From contig NC_084487.1 in the NCBI RefSeq assembly GCF_030035675.1, positions 30,670,474 to 30,734,473 on the forward strand: a stretch of DNA of 64,000 nt, given 5' to 3'. The notes under the pieces are model-generated. The model was not told the origin of the DNA. It made no database searches and saw only the letters and a list, made by a program, of their open reading frames with translations. Positions 53,720 through 64,000 of this stretch are shown piece by piece. A program made the translations under genes and the position numbers. Within the stretch, counting starts at the first letter, position 1; each line of letters begins with the position of its first letter. The stretch is from Rhineura floridana (Eukaryota > Chordata > Lepidosauria > Squamata > Rhineuridae).

Positions 53720-54060
53720 GACGCATAAAAACCTCCAGCATCCTGTTCTCACAGGGGCCAACCAGATGCCTATGGGAAGCGTGCATGCAAGACTGGAGCA
53801 CAAGAGCACTCTCTCCTCCTGTGGTTCCCAGCAACTGGTACTCAGAAGCATATCACCTCCAACTATGGAGGCAGAGCATAGTCATCACGGCTAGTAACCA
53901 TTGATAGCCTTATCCTCCGTGAATTTGTCTCATCCGCTTTTAAAGCTACCCAAGTAGGTGGCCATCACTACCTCCTGTGGGAGCGAATTCCACTATGTGC
54001 TGCAGGAAGAGGTACTTTCTTTGTCTTTCCTGACATTTGGCCCCCGAGCCTGAAGTTCCT
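53720..54060 (-). mobile_element. CR1 LINE 3' fragment
   Basis: CCAGCATCCTGTTCTCACAG, GGCCAACCAGATGCCTATGG, CCATTGATAGCCTTATCCTC and GTGGGAGCGAATTCCACTAT are in the reverse order of the 52600 copy. Confidence 0.8.
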
Positions 54061-54578
54061 CACTCCCATCCTAGAGGGCCCACCTTAGGCATAACTGCTG
54101 TAGAAACGTCAACGGGAGTTAAAAGGAATTGCGACCCAATTGGCTACTGTCCGTCTGCAATTGCAAAGCAGAACCTGTACCTTTCAAAGCATGTAGGAAA
54201 GCCCACCCAAATGGAAGGAGAACTTGCCAGCAACAGCAAAACAAGGCATGGTCAAGTGACAGCATGGGGTCAAGAAAGCTGGCAGAACAGATACATACAC
54301 CCAATCCCAAGGCAAGCATTAGATATACTGTTTTTTTCAAATGCAATGTCTGATGTCCCTTGCTTTTGCCTTTGGCAGAGAGTGTTTGATTCTGGCAGGT
54401 TTGGCTTTTGAACAGCACACATCCCTTTATTCCAATGGGTTTTAATGCACAGCAACAAAGAGGAATGTTTCTTTCATTAAATATTGTGCAACCCACAACA
54501 TTTTGCAATTTTTCACATGCTTCTGCAAACAATATGCTGCTTTTTGCCTATGTATTTCTGCTTATTCCCTCAAAACAG
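54061..54578. other. Stretch with no recognised gene
   Basis: Open frames on both strands (54037-54411 +, 54119-54532 -) overlap, and neither shows a domain. Confidence 0.4.
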
Positions 54579-54580
54579 TT

Positions 54581-54676
<96 letters not shown>

Positions 54677-54695
54677 TTTCTTTCTTTCTTTCTTT
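54579..54695. repeat. (TTTC)n microsatellite
   Basis: About 28 TTTC units with a single interruption near 54676. It creates spurious Phe-Leu-Ser open frames in three phases. Confidence 0.97.
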
Positions 54696-54954
54696 GGCTA
54701 TTATGAAAGCGTTCAGTAATTCTTAGTGTTTTAAAGTGTGCATCTGTCTACTTAGAACTGAGTTTTGCAAATATGTTTGTGAAAATGTAGAACAGCCACA
54801 AGGTGGTTGAGGCAACACAATCATGGTAGAAGCCACAGAACAATGATTGCTTTAAAGAAAATGCCAATGGGGTGCATGCAAAAGAGCATAGGAAACTACT
54901 TTCTACTGAGTAAGTAAGACCACTGGTTAGGAATTGGGGGAGGCTCAACAGTTC

Positions 54955-55430
54955 ACATTTAAAGATGGATCTAGCAAATTCAGACTTTCCAAAACAATGT
55001 GAGAACTGAAACACAGCTATCTTTCAACTTTTGCAGTTTGCAATTCAGTTCCCCAATCAAATAATGTTTACAAAAAGGCATATGGTGTGTCCTTTAAAAT
55101 TAATATTTTTTTATTGATTAGATTTATATCCCACCCTTCATCCCAGTAGGAGCTCAGTAGGAGTATTTTAATGAGAATAATGAATATTTTAATGAAACTA
55201 ATGAATATAAAATGCTTTATTTGGAGGGATCCCTTGTGCAGTTATGTACATGAGTCAAAACTGTATATAAACTGTATTTATTGAGAGATATTGACACTAA
55301 AATGCTGATGAATTTCCACAAAGATTTTTTTTTTAATGCAAATTGCTGCTGAAATGCGGAGAACTGGATTTAAGAGTGGAAAAATGAGAAACTGAGGGAA
55401 GCCAAAATTGTCAGATCCTTCCATCCCCAC
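54955..55430 (+). repeat. Family F repeat, copy 5, with internal insertion
   Basis: Starts AGGCTCAACAGTTCACATTT and ends CAGATCCTTCCATCCCC. Internal CAGTTCCCCAATCAAATAATG and GGAAAAATGAGAAACTGAGG match the 24597 copy. An ATTAGATTTATATCCCACCC block near 55115 is a separate repeat inside it. Confidence 0.55.
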
Positions 55431-55435
55431 CATTG

Positions 55436-55588
55436 GTCCATCTGCCTTACTATTGTCTACCCTGACTGGCAGTGGCTCTCCAGGGCTTCAGGTATGGGTT
55501 TCTCCCAGCCCTAACCTGGAGATGCTGGGAACTGAATCTGGGATCTTCTGCATGCAAAGGAGATGCTCTACCACTGAGCTACAGCCCA
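55436..55588 (-). mobile_element. tRNA-derived SINE (Ala-like)
   Basis: On the - strand: GGGCTGTAGCTCAGTGGTAG, GAGCATCTCCTTTGCATGC, GATTCAGTTCCCAGCATCTCC, GGGTAGACAATAGTAAGGC. Well preserved. Confidence 0.85.
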
Positions 55589-55640
55589 AAATATTGTATC
55601 TAGTGGTTTGATTTATTTTTTCTAGATGAACAGCAGGCAG

Positions 55641-55689
55641 TTGTGTGTGTGTGTGTGTGTGTGTGTGCATGTGCGTGTGTGTGTGTGTG
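55641..55689. repeat. (TG)n microsatellite
   Basis: TG dinucleotides with CATGTGCG in the middle, followed by GAGAGAGAG. Confidence 0.95.
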
Positions 55690-56286
55690 AGAGAGAGTCT
55701 GTTTAAGATTATTAAGACCATTTTAATTACAGCTAGAGAAACTGGATGAAATTCCACTGGACCCTTTGGATAGGTCAGTGAAAATGTGCAAATGGTAGGA
55801 GGATTTTGCTCCAAAATCTCTCTCAAGAGTCTTGCACATCTCCAGTAGTCCAGACTGATCCACTCAGAGAGTGTCAGGCACCTTAAGTTTGGCCTTTGAC
55901 TGAGCAGCCCTCCTCCACGTTGCCCTGCTTCTACACTATTACAAGGGAGATGCCGGACATCACGGTTTTGAATTAAAGATGTACATTTCAAAAATAATAT
56001 TTATCACAGTATATATACATATATGTATTTTTTCTTTTTAACATTATTCGTGTACTTCTTTTCCCCAAAAGAGCTTAATTCACGTTTAGCGTCTTGAAGA
56101 ATAATCCAGAGGAGAATTAAGTAACCAAAGTCCCATTATAATCAGTGGAAAATTAAATATTTCAGTGAAGGGTTGGTTGATGGGACTTGGGCCTCCTTCA
56201 TTTTCTTTGGATTTTCATCCCTGTGCATCCCACCTTACTTGGGCTCCATTTGCCAGAATGCACAGATTTAAATGCCTCACAATCAA

Positions 56287-56311
56287 TGTTTTCTTTCTCT
56301 TTCCTCTGCAG
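56287..56311 (+). other. CHRM2: Splice acceptor of the CHRM2 coding exon
   Basis: An uninterrupted pyrimidine tract TTTTCTTTCTCTTTCCTCTG is followed by CAG, with the AG at 56310-56311. The exon would begin GCTTAAGTGG. The TAA at 56315-56317 is in frame with the receptor, so the stretch 56312-56353 must be 5' UTR. In other vertebrates CHRM2 has its whole coding region in the last exon, after non-coding exons. Placement here is inference from sequence alone. Confidence 0.75.
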
Positions 56312-56353
56312 GCTTAAGTGGTATTTATCCATCAGTTTACTAGACACACAGAA

Positions 56354-57760
56354 ATGAATAACTCAACAAACATAAGCCATTTGGAGGGTGTGATGGCCCT
56401 GGGGAGTCCTTATAAAACTGTTGAAGTAGTCTTCATCGTCCTGGTGGCTGGGTCCCTCAGCCTAGTGACCATCATTGGGAACATCCTGGTTATGGTGTCC
56501 ATTAAAGTCAACAGGCACCTGCAGACTGTCAACAATTACTTTCTTTTCAGCTTGGCATGTGCTGACTTGATCATTGGTGTCTTTTCCATGAACCTGTACA
56601 CGCTTTACACTGTGATTGACTATTGGCCACTTGGACCTGTGGTTTGTGACTTGTGGCTGGCACTGGATTACGTGGTCAGCAATGCCTCCGTCATGAACCT
56701 TCTCATTATCAGTTTCGACCGATATTTTTGTGTCACCAAGCCTCTGACTTACCCTGTTAAGCGGACCACTAAGATGGCAGGTATGATGATCGCAGCTGCA
56801 TGGGTGATGTCTTTCATCTTGTGGGCACCTGCAATTCTTTTTTGGCAGTTCATTGTAGGCGCACGGACCGTCCCTGATGGGGAATGCTACATTCAGTTCC
56901 TGTCCAATACTGCTGTCACCTTTGGCACAGCGATTGCTGCTTTCTACCTTCCTGTTATCATCATGACTATTCTCTACTGGCAAATATCTCGAGCCAGTAA
57001 GAGCAGGATTAAAAAAGACAAAAAGGAGGGTGGGCAAAACCAGGAGCCAGTTTCTCCAAGCTTAGTCCAAGGGAAAATAGTAAAACCAAACAATAACAAC
57101 ATCCCAACTAATGAAGATGGGATAGAACATAGTAAAATTCAGAATGGTAAAGCCACTGGGGAATCAGTGATGGAAAATTGTGTTAATGCAGAGGAGAAGG
57201 AAAGCTCTAATGACTCCACCTCTGTCAGCGCTGTAGCTTCCAATGTGAAAGAGGATGAACCCATCAAAGAGGACACTAGGGCTTCTGTCTCCCAAGTCAA
57301 TGCCAAAGTGGAGAACTCCAAATTGACGTGCATTAGAATACTCACCAAGTCCCCTAAAGGTGACTGTGGTGGCTCTGCCAATACCACAGTGGAGATTGTA
57401 GGTCCCGATGGTCAAAATGGAGATGAGAAGCAGAACATGGTAGCACGTAAGATTGTCAAGATGACGAAGCAGCCTGCCAAAAAGAAGGCACCTCCTTCCA
57501 GGGAGAAAAAAGTGACCAGGACTATCTTGGCTATTCTCCTGGCCTTCATCATTACCTGGACACCGTACAATGTCATGGTCCTCATCAACAGCTTCTGTTC
57601 ATCTTGTATCCCCAACACAGTATGGACGATTGGTTACTGGCTGTGCTATATCAACAGCACCATCAACCCTGCCTGCTATGCGCTCTGCAATGCTACCTTC
57701 AAGAAAACATTTAAACACCTCCTTATGTGTCATTACAAGAACATAGGAGCCACAAGGTAA
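56354..57760 (+). CDS. CHRM2: Muscarinic acetylcholine receptor M2
   Basis: Class A GPCR of 468 residues (human M2 has 466). It binds acetylcholine at the plasma membrane and couples to Gi/o, lowering cAMP and opening GIRK channels, for example in heart and in presynaptic terminals. Visible features: MNNST start with N-glycosylation sites at Asn2, Asn3 and Asn6; seven membrane segments; sodium-site Asp71; orthosteric Asp105 in TM3 (human Asp103); DRY at 122-124; the Cys98-Cys178 disulphide pair; a long basic third intracellular loop (about 212-392); Asn406 in TM6; NPxxY at 438-442; and the end KNIGATR. The start at 56354 is chosen because an in-frame stop lies at 56315 and MNNST matches known orthologues. 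The frame is intact. Substitutions against human include Asp for Gly at residue 89 and Thr for Ala before Pro-Tyr-Asn in TM6. Confidence 0.98.
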   Translation: MNNSTNISHLEGVMALGSPYKTVEVVFIVLVAGSLSLVTIIGNILVMVSIKVNRHLQTVNNYFLFSLACADLIIGVFSMNLYTLYTVIDYWPLGPVVCDLWLALDYVVSNASVMNLLIISFDRYFCVTKPLTYPVKRTTKMAGMMIAAAWVMSFILWAPAILFWQFIVGARTVPDGECYIQFLSNTAVTFGTAIAAFYLPVIIMTILYWQISRASKSRIKKDKKEGGQNQEPVSPSLVQGKIVKPNNNNIPTNEDGIEHSKIQNGKATGESVMENCVNAEEKESSNDSTSVSAVASNVKEDEPIKEDTRASVSQVNAKVENSKLTCIRILTKSPKGDCGGSANTTVEIVGPDGQNGDEKQNMVARKIVKMTKQPAKKKAPPSREKKVTRTILAILLAFIITWTPYNVMVLINSFCSSCIPNTVWTIGYWLCYINSTINPACYALCNATFKKTFKHLLMCHYKNIGATR

Positions 57761-58280
57761 AAACAATAATGGGAGGGAAAAAAGGAGAACGTAATCTCAA
57801 GTTTTATAAAACCATGCCACAGCACTTTATGCTCTAGAATGAAACCAAGAAGACTAGAGGACACATGCTGGTGGGGCAGGGTGGGGGGCATGCATTCCAT
57901 CTCCAACAACTGCACTTCAGAGATCACCACTTTTCTGTCAGTGAGTCGTTAGGAGGCAGGAAAGGGTGGGCAGGCTAGTTGGAGATATGATCTTGAGGCA
58001 ACACGCCCTGCTCTCTAGTAATCTCATGCGGAAGGGCTTTTGAATCTATTCTTCTTTGGGCACAATCCCTGGGGTGAGTTCTCTTGTGCAAAGCCCATTT
58101 GGGTTTGCTTCATTAGAAGGGGAGCTGCACAAAAGCTAAGGAGCTGAGGAGGAGAACCTCAGTAAGGGTTGCGTCTTTGTCTTTTCATCTGGCACGTCAA
58201 TTGCCAGTTTTGTTCGTCTGCCTGTATGTTCATTTGAAAGTAGTGATGGTGGCGGCGGAGGGGAACCCTTCCACAATAAA
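57761..58280 (+). other. CHRM2: Probable start of the CHRM2 3' UTR
   Basis: No repeat is seen in this ~500-bp stretch, which fits a transcribed 3' UTR. An AATAAA at 58275-58280 is a candidate polyadenylation signal, but the UTR may be much longer, and no downstream GT-rich element is decisive. Confidence 0.4.
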
Positions 58281-59035
58281 TATTCTATATGGAATGCTTA
58301 AATGACTGGAAGAGAGAGATCCAATCAGCTCAGCAGATTCCATAATTTTAAAAGGTGATTTTTTTTGGGGGGTGGGGGCTTGATGTTAAGGATCTTACTG
58401 TTAATCTTTTACCTCTCTCCTGTTGCTTGAATCTGCATCAGAAAACATATATATAATTTTTTACCTCAGCCAGGCTTTTAAGCACATGCTACGCTTGCTT
58501 CCTTTTAAGTCAATCAGGCTCAGAGGTGCTGGGATTTGCCTGGATTGCAACCATAGGAAACTGTGATTGGTTAACAAGTGTCACATGTTAATTGATTCTT
58601 CCTTTCTAACTTGATCAGACTGCATAGCACTGATAGGCAGTCAAATGGAGTGGGAGATGGGAACCAGGTAGCCCCTTCATCACTTGCTGTGCCACAGGAA
58701 CTAACCAAAGGCTTTTGAAAATGGAGCCTTGGAGAACTTACAGTCAATTCAGAACTTTTACTATGCTAGGATATAGATGCTTGGGGCAGAGCAGATCTCT
58801 AGTAGCATTCAAAAATTATCGCATTGCATCGACCTTACAGACCAATACAATTGTGCAAATATGAATGAATTAGTATTGGTTGTATTTTCTGAATGTTAAT
58901 GTATCCACCCTGCCATAGGGCTGCTTGCCACCCAGAGATTCACTGTACTTTCCAATTCCTGTCTGATGAGTCAGCTGGCAGCCAATTACCCCATGTGAGA
59001 GGACTCAAGCCCATAGCAGATCTTGAACTGGCAAT
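58281..59035. other. CHRM2 downstream flank, no recognised feature
   Basis: Includes a T/G run near 58360. No repeat family or exon recognised; part may be 3' UTR. Confidence 0.4.
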
Positions 59036-59043
59036 CTGAGGGA

Positions 59044-59346
59044 TAGGGTTGCCAGGCTCAGGGCCTGAGACTGATCCTGTATCTTTAGGAGAAGAGAAAG
59101 TCAGCCAAGTGCAGGTGTTCTTGCAACATTGTAATGGGAAAAACCACAAGGTAGAATTCTCCCTTCCCCCTTCCAGGCCCGGCCTCCAAGAGGTCTTCTG
59201 TATCTTTAAAAGTTGTGCAGGGGGAAGGGAGAATTCCATCTTGTGGTTTTTCCCATTACAGTGTTGCAAGAACACCTGCACTTGGCTGACTTTCTCTTCT
59301 CCTAAAGATACAGGATCAGTCTCAGGCCCTGAGCCTGGCAACCCTA
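59044..59346. mobile_element. hAT-type long palindromic MITE, family C, copy 3
   Basis: 303 bp, TAGGGTTGCCAGGC to GCCTGGCAACCCTA. An exact 8-bp duplication CTGAGGGA flanks it (59036-59043 and 59347-59354). The arms are reverse complements apart from a short central spacer. Confidence 0.94.
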
Positions 59347-59354
59347 CTGAGGGA

Positions 59355-59690
59355 GGTCAAACAGGGATTCAGTCTCTGTACTACCACCCTACTGTAACCT
59401 AAGTAAGTAAAACGAGGAGGCCTTCCTGCACCTATAGGGTCAGGAGATCTCTATAAAAGCTCTAAGGAAGGAGTAGGCAAAATATAGCTCATGTCCTGTG
59501 AATTCAGCTTAGTTCTGGAACTGAAAACATATCCCTGGGCTTAGAATGTCCTCAGAGGCACCCAGTTCTTTAATTGTAATGATGTCTTTTGCACCCAGCT
59601 CTGGTTGGTATATCTTAGGGTTCTAGTAAAAAAAAATAGTTAATTCAACAAGACTCAGGTCAGCCCACCCCTGCCCTAGGGTAGCTTGCT
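59355..59690. other. Stretch with no recognised feature
   Basis: Nothing recognised. Confidence 0.4.
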
Positions 59691-59815
59691 TCAGCCTTAA
59701 TTCCCCATATGTTGTTGGACTACAACTGCCATCATTCCTGACCATTGGCTAAGGTGCCTGAGGATTATGGGAGTTGTAGTCCAACAATATTTGGGGAACC
59801 AAGTTTAAAGAGCTC
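59691..59815. repeat. Family D-like MITE relic
   Basis: CAGCCTTAATTCCCCATATG and ATATTTGGGGAACC at the ends, with TTGTTGGACTACAACTGCC and GGGAGTTGTAGTCCAACAA inside. No matching flanks. Confidence 0.6.
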
Positions 59816-60939
59816 TTCCTCAGAGATACTACAGTAGGGACTGAGACCAATTCAGATACATTTCAGATCATGAAAGCTTCTAAATGTCTGGGCCCAATCC
59901 AAAATGTATCTGTGAGGAATGTCTGATTGCCTATCCTCAGCTGTGTTTGGTCTGTGAAATTGCAAAGGAGCACAATGAGTATATTCAGAATGTGTTCACT
60001 AAGACAAATGGTCTCTGTTGAGTTTTGCCTCTCCCACTCTGTCCATTACATGCACATTAGTAAAGAAATATCCATAGGTTTTGGTTTAAAAAAACAAGAT
60101 TTGTGCAGATTCTGCTCCTTCGCCGCCCCCCAAGATACTAATGTGTGATCCAACAACAACTGTTTGAAGTTCACTAACCAAATAAGTTGATTAGATATTT
60201 CAGTGTATCATTGTATAAGCATATTCTAGGGTGCATTCAGACAGCAGTTTATTCCATTTTCCCAGTGTTTCCTTACCTGATTATTTTCACATTTTATTTG
60301 ATCTTTCATACGATGTGAAAGCCACTTCTGGAAATCTTGTGGAATCTAGTGAGAATTCAGTACTCATTTCTGGGTTTAATTGCTTCCAAAAAAAATCTGT
60401 TTGCAACCCCATTAGCCCAGAAAATCGCAGGGGAAAGTGATGAAATTTGGGGCTACATACAGTTCTTTGACACCATTTTCATGGGTGAATCATGAGAGAA
60501 CAGAAGTGTGCATGTGCAGAAAGCATGGGAGAGTAGCAACATGTCCAGTGCCATTCATTGTTGCGTCACACCACAGCCACTGGTGTGAATGAAATTTAGG
60601 ACCACATGGTGGTATATCAGTCAAAAATCCACACTTCCATTAATGCAACAGGTACTGCAGTATGAAAAGAATGTTCAAAATTAGGACAGAAGTGCTACCA
60701 TTATAATCAGTAAAACTAACACAATAAACCTCATGTCTGAATGCAGACCTAGTCTTCCAAAGCAAGATTTCAAAATAGTATGATTTTAGTTAGACACTAC
60801 ACCTTGTACTTAGCTTCCAAGCCCAAGTTCTCAGTCACTGAGGTGGTAAACCTCTGGCTCTCCTGTATCAGTTTAGACCACAAGTGAAAGCCTCCACTAT
60901 TTTTAAAAAAAAGTCCTTCAGTATAGGCTGTGTTCAGAT
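59816..60939. other. Stretch with no recognised gene
   Basis: Short open frames only (59927-60148, 60231-60440), none recognised. Confidence 0.4.
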
Positions 60940-61290
60940 GACATATTTGCTGATCATCCAAACCATGGTTTAGAGAAGGGTAGCTATCACGGTGCCCTAC
61001 AGATGCTGTTGGATTACAGCGCCCATCATCCCTGACCATTGCCCATGCTGGCTAGAGATTATGGGAGCTGGAGTCCAGCAAAAACATCTGGAAAGTCCAG
61101 CAAAACCATCTTGGTTTGTGAAACCAAAGTTTCCTGTGACATCTGAAGCAGCAAACTGTAATTTGAAAGATCCCTCCAAACAAGGATTACAAACAAGGTT
61201 CAAAATGTGATTTGCCATCCATGGTTTGGAAGGATCAAACCACAGTTTATCACTTCATCACAACAAACTGTGATGTGACAAATCAGTAAA
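60940..61290. repeat. Composite of MITE relics
   Basis: CCAAACCATGGTTTAGAG at 60959 and CCATGGTTTGGAAGG near 61220 are inverted ends of a ~280-bp unit. A family D-like palindrome (GCGCCCATCATCCC / GATTATGGGAGCTGGAGTCC) lies inside. Confidence 0.5.
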
Positions 61291-61959
61291 TATTCTATTA
61301 TGCTGGGTATACAAGGGGGCAGGAGGGAAGAAATGCAACTGTGGCTTGTTCCTGATCCTCTGAAGAATGATTAGGATTTGACTTCTGAATTTAGCCACAG
61401 CAGAATGCCATGTCAAGAAGGATTCTACCATAGTCTTCTGTCTAATTTGCTAATTTTCTTTGTGGAAGGAATTCAGTTTTATATGGAAAAGCATTCCGTC
61501 ACATAAATCTCCCTGCCCTGCCCCCACAGTCTGAAGCTGTACAGACTAGATTAACATTTACCACCTCAACCAAAACTAGGCCTCTGATGAATTGCAATAA
61601 GCCTTGCAGAATGCTTAGCAGGCAAGAAGAAAGGAAACACACACCAAAAAAATCCATATTCACAAGGTGTAATTTGGGGACTAGATTAAGCTATGATAGA
61701 TTTATTCAGCAAACACTCAGCAGTGAATCAGATTTTTTTAAAAATGGAGACAATGTTATGCCTCAAAGAGAGAGAGAGGATTTTGGTTTATTGCATACAT
61801 TTTATAAAGCAAAATTAATGGAAGAAGTGCCATTTGTGTCAATTGATTTTGGATCATAGCTTGGTTAGTTGTAAACATTGCAAAGGGTTCACTTCAGAGC
61901 TTACTTTATTGCTTATATGAGCTATGGTCTTGCTCCAGTCCCCAGATCAGTGCAACTGA

Positions 61960-62284
61960 TAAGAGTGGCCATGTGCCCTACTTTTCAGAGGACCATTCTC
62001 TATTTGAAGGACTGTCTGATTAAGCCTGGTAAAGATAAAAGTATCACAAAAAGGGAAAGCACCAGGCTACCTAGCTATCAAAACTAGACAGCAGGTTGAG
62101 CAGACACAAAGATAACCTATTTAGAGTCTTCCCTGCTATGGTGAGATGTAGTGCATTTCTGTTTAAACGATTATTTCTACATTTGTGCCTATGTATATAA
62201 ATTAACATATGCAATTGTTATGCAAATCAGTGTCCTCCTTTATCTTCTTTTTTTATGTCACATGTCCTCTTTTTGGCCACCCTA
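61960..62284. mobile_element. hAT-type element with TAGGGTGGCCA-like ends
   Basis: 325 bp, from TAAGAGTGGCCATGTG to TTTGGCCACCCTA. Flanking octamers GCAACTGA (61952-61959) and GCCACTGA (62285-62292) agree at 7 of 8. The interior CAGAGGACCATTCTC pairs loosely with the right arm. No coding capacity. Confidence 0.75.
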
Positions 62285-64000
62285 GCCACTGATGCAGCTT
62301 GAAGTTACATGGGCAGAAGCAGGTCTCCAGGTTGCTGTCACTTACTGGGAGGGAGAGCAGGAAGGGTGAGGCAGCACTGAGGTGGAAACGCACCACCACC
62401 AGCACCAGATTTGCTCCGCCAGTGCATTTGCACTGCACCAGCCTCCCCACCGCCTTCCCCTCCCCCCCAGTAATTGCTAAAATAGCAATTAAAATAGCAG
62501 AGTAAAAGCTTCATTCCCATATAGCATCCTCCAATAGTGTTGTAAAGTATAAACCATTAAAATGCCTGAGAGAGTCAAAATGACTGAATCTGGTGCCTAA
62601 AAGGCAATAAAGTAAGGACTGTGGGGACAGTCTTTTGGAGGAAAATTTATGCATTAACTGTCAGTTAACACGTCATTATCCTTATCTTTCTCTTCCCTGG
62701 CTTTCAACCCATCCTTTGTGTGTGTGTGTGTGTTTTTAAACCAGAGGGAGAATTTTCCTGCTATTTGGTGTGAGAGGAAGTATTGTTACACATGGATCAC
62801 GTTCCCCCATGAATCACTGCCAATATCGCTAAGGTGAAAGCTACTTTGAGGAGTACCAAACTGCTCTTTGACACTGCTGTAATCTCTAGTGAGACTGCTC
62901 CGGTGATTACTGAACTGCACATTTTGCCTATTTATTCATTTATGTGGCACTTTGAAATCCTTCTATCCCATCTGAAACATATGCCCCGTCATAGAGCTAT
63001 ATCCAACTTAATTTTCAGAGTAGGCCCATTGACATCAATAGGCTTAAGTCAGTCATGCTACCCTTTAAATTATGACTATGCAGAAACCCCTTAAGGATCT
63101 GAAAGCCTAGTTATCACTTCATTCACTTACCAGAGCAAGGAGGATCTGTCAATTATCCTGGTACGCTGGTAAATGACATTGTCCCTCTTGCTCTGAAAAC
63201 AATCCCAGAGCTATGTTCTCCTGCATTCCCCCTCCACTATACCACTGCTTACGTAAATATATATATATTACTAGGGGATCCTCCCTCTGCATGCTTGGCA
63301 CACCAACCCCAGCACCAAACTCTCCACAGGCCTGGCCAAGCCTCCTTCTGCCTTCTACGGGTCATGAAGCCTCCTACTCTCTTCCCCTCCCCCCATAGGT
63401 GTCCAAGCCTCCTCCCCTCATTTAGACCTTGTCCCACAAGGAGGGAAGTAGAGGAAGGAAGCAGCCAGCCAAGGTGAGTTGCACAGAAACAGTAGCCTGT
63501 CCTGTCCTGACTATTCCTCTGTGGCTCACCAGGCTGCCACCTTACTCACTTGCCGTGACTGCTGCCTACCATGAGCCTGCAGCATTGCCACAGCCTTGTT
63601 CACTCATGCCCCCTGCCACTGTGCCCTGCCTTGCTTGCCCATCAGCCAACAGGGATGGCTGTCATACTGCATGGCAGAAGCCTAAGAAAAATACAGATAG
63701 ATATTTTTGAATATGTGCATCATGTAATTGTACAATAATCATCCCACTCTGTCCCCCCGTTTGACAATTAATCAGACGTACGTCATAGTGTGCAGTTTAT
63801 ATTCACCTTTTATGATACTAAGAAATCATGCTTCTCTCACATAGCCTTGGAAAACTGGACATTTTTAATTCACCATGGTGGGTGGGGTGGGGTTAGGGAA
63901 TGAGCAGAACCATTGAAATAAATCCCTCCTGGCTACTTAATGATTTCACCTTTCAAGCAAAGATTAAGACATTGGGAATCTCTAGGGGATTGCTCAGTTT
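62285..64000. other. 3' flank of the window, no recognised gene
   Basis: Contains a (TG)n run at 62716-62731, a MITE relic near 62985-63065 (CAGAGTAGGCCCATTGACATC) and C-rich open frames at 63213-63710 with Pro/Ser-rich translations and no domain. 62380-62470 shares phrases with 25250-25330. Confidence 0.4.

Noticed and set aside
54037-54532. Overlapping open frames on both strands between CR1 and the (TTTC)n tract
   Set aside because: Neither shows a domain; lengths are compatible with chance.
54408-54726. Phe-Leu-Ser repeat open frames in three phases
   Set aside because: They are translations of the (TTTC)n tract.
56318-56353. Upstream GTG extension of the CHRM2 frame
   Set aside because: GTG is not a normal nuclear start codon, an in-frame stop lies at 56315-56317, and the ATG at 56354 gives the conserved MNNST N-terminus.
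56462-57037. 191-codon antisense open frame inside CHRM2
   Set aside because: It mirrors the receptor codons on the other strand; no domain or independent signal supports it.

Overview
The window is vertebrate nuclear DNA, most likely from a squamate reptile and probably a lizard. The evidence is the repeat mix: tRNA-headed SINEs with a BovB-like 3' tail (Sauria type), a BovB/RTE LINE, CR1 and L2 LINE 3' ends, an L1-type element, many palindromic hAT-type MITEs, and a Ngaro (DIRS-group) tyrosine-recombinase retrotransposon. The species cannot be fixed from the sequence.

The one host gene I can support is CHRM2, the muscarinic acetylcholine receptor M2. Its complete coding sequence lies in one exon at 56354-57760 on the + strand. 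A splice acceptor sits just upstream at 56310-56311, and an in-frame stop precedes the start codon. The roughly 56 kb upstream is therefore probably 5'-UTR intron plus intergenic DNA. I found no other host coding exon, rRNA, tRNA gene or CRISPR array.

Layout. 1-7.1 kb: MITE relics and a CR1 LINE copy split in two by a 5.8-kb Ngaro element carrying gag-like, RT-RNase H, tyrosine recombinase and SGNH hydrolase regions, all on the - strand. 7.1-21 kb: an L2 3' end, hAT MITEs (several with exact 8-bp target duplications), SINEs and one hAT element nested in another. 21-30 kb: a long compound tetranucleotide microsatellite, an L1 tail, an unexplained 28-bp inverted-repeat unit, and the first copy of a ~690-bp duplicated segment. 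30-35 kb: a long decayed BovB LINE (-) and a BovB fragment in the opposite orientation. 35-43 kb: diverged tandem repeats, a Tigger-like MITE next to a Sauria SINE, and a 1.7-kb CR1 LINE (-). 43.5-45.9 kb: an L2 tail interrupted by a complete 2.1-kb L1-type insertion that has ORF1 but no ORF2. 46-56 kb: MITEs, the second copy of the duplicated segment, CR1 fragments and microsatellites. 56.3-64 kb: CHRM2 and its downstream flank, with two more hAT elements.

The most interesting structures are the ORF1-only L1 unit (intact frame, tandemly duplicated coiled coil, 16-bp target duplication), the hydrolase-bearing Ngaro fossil whose flanks rejoin into one CR1 copy, the ~690-bp segment duplicated 19.6 kb apart with homology ending exactly at a MITE terminus, and several MITE families defined here by their own target duplications. 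All family names come from reading motifs; no database search was possible.
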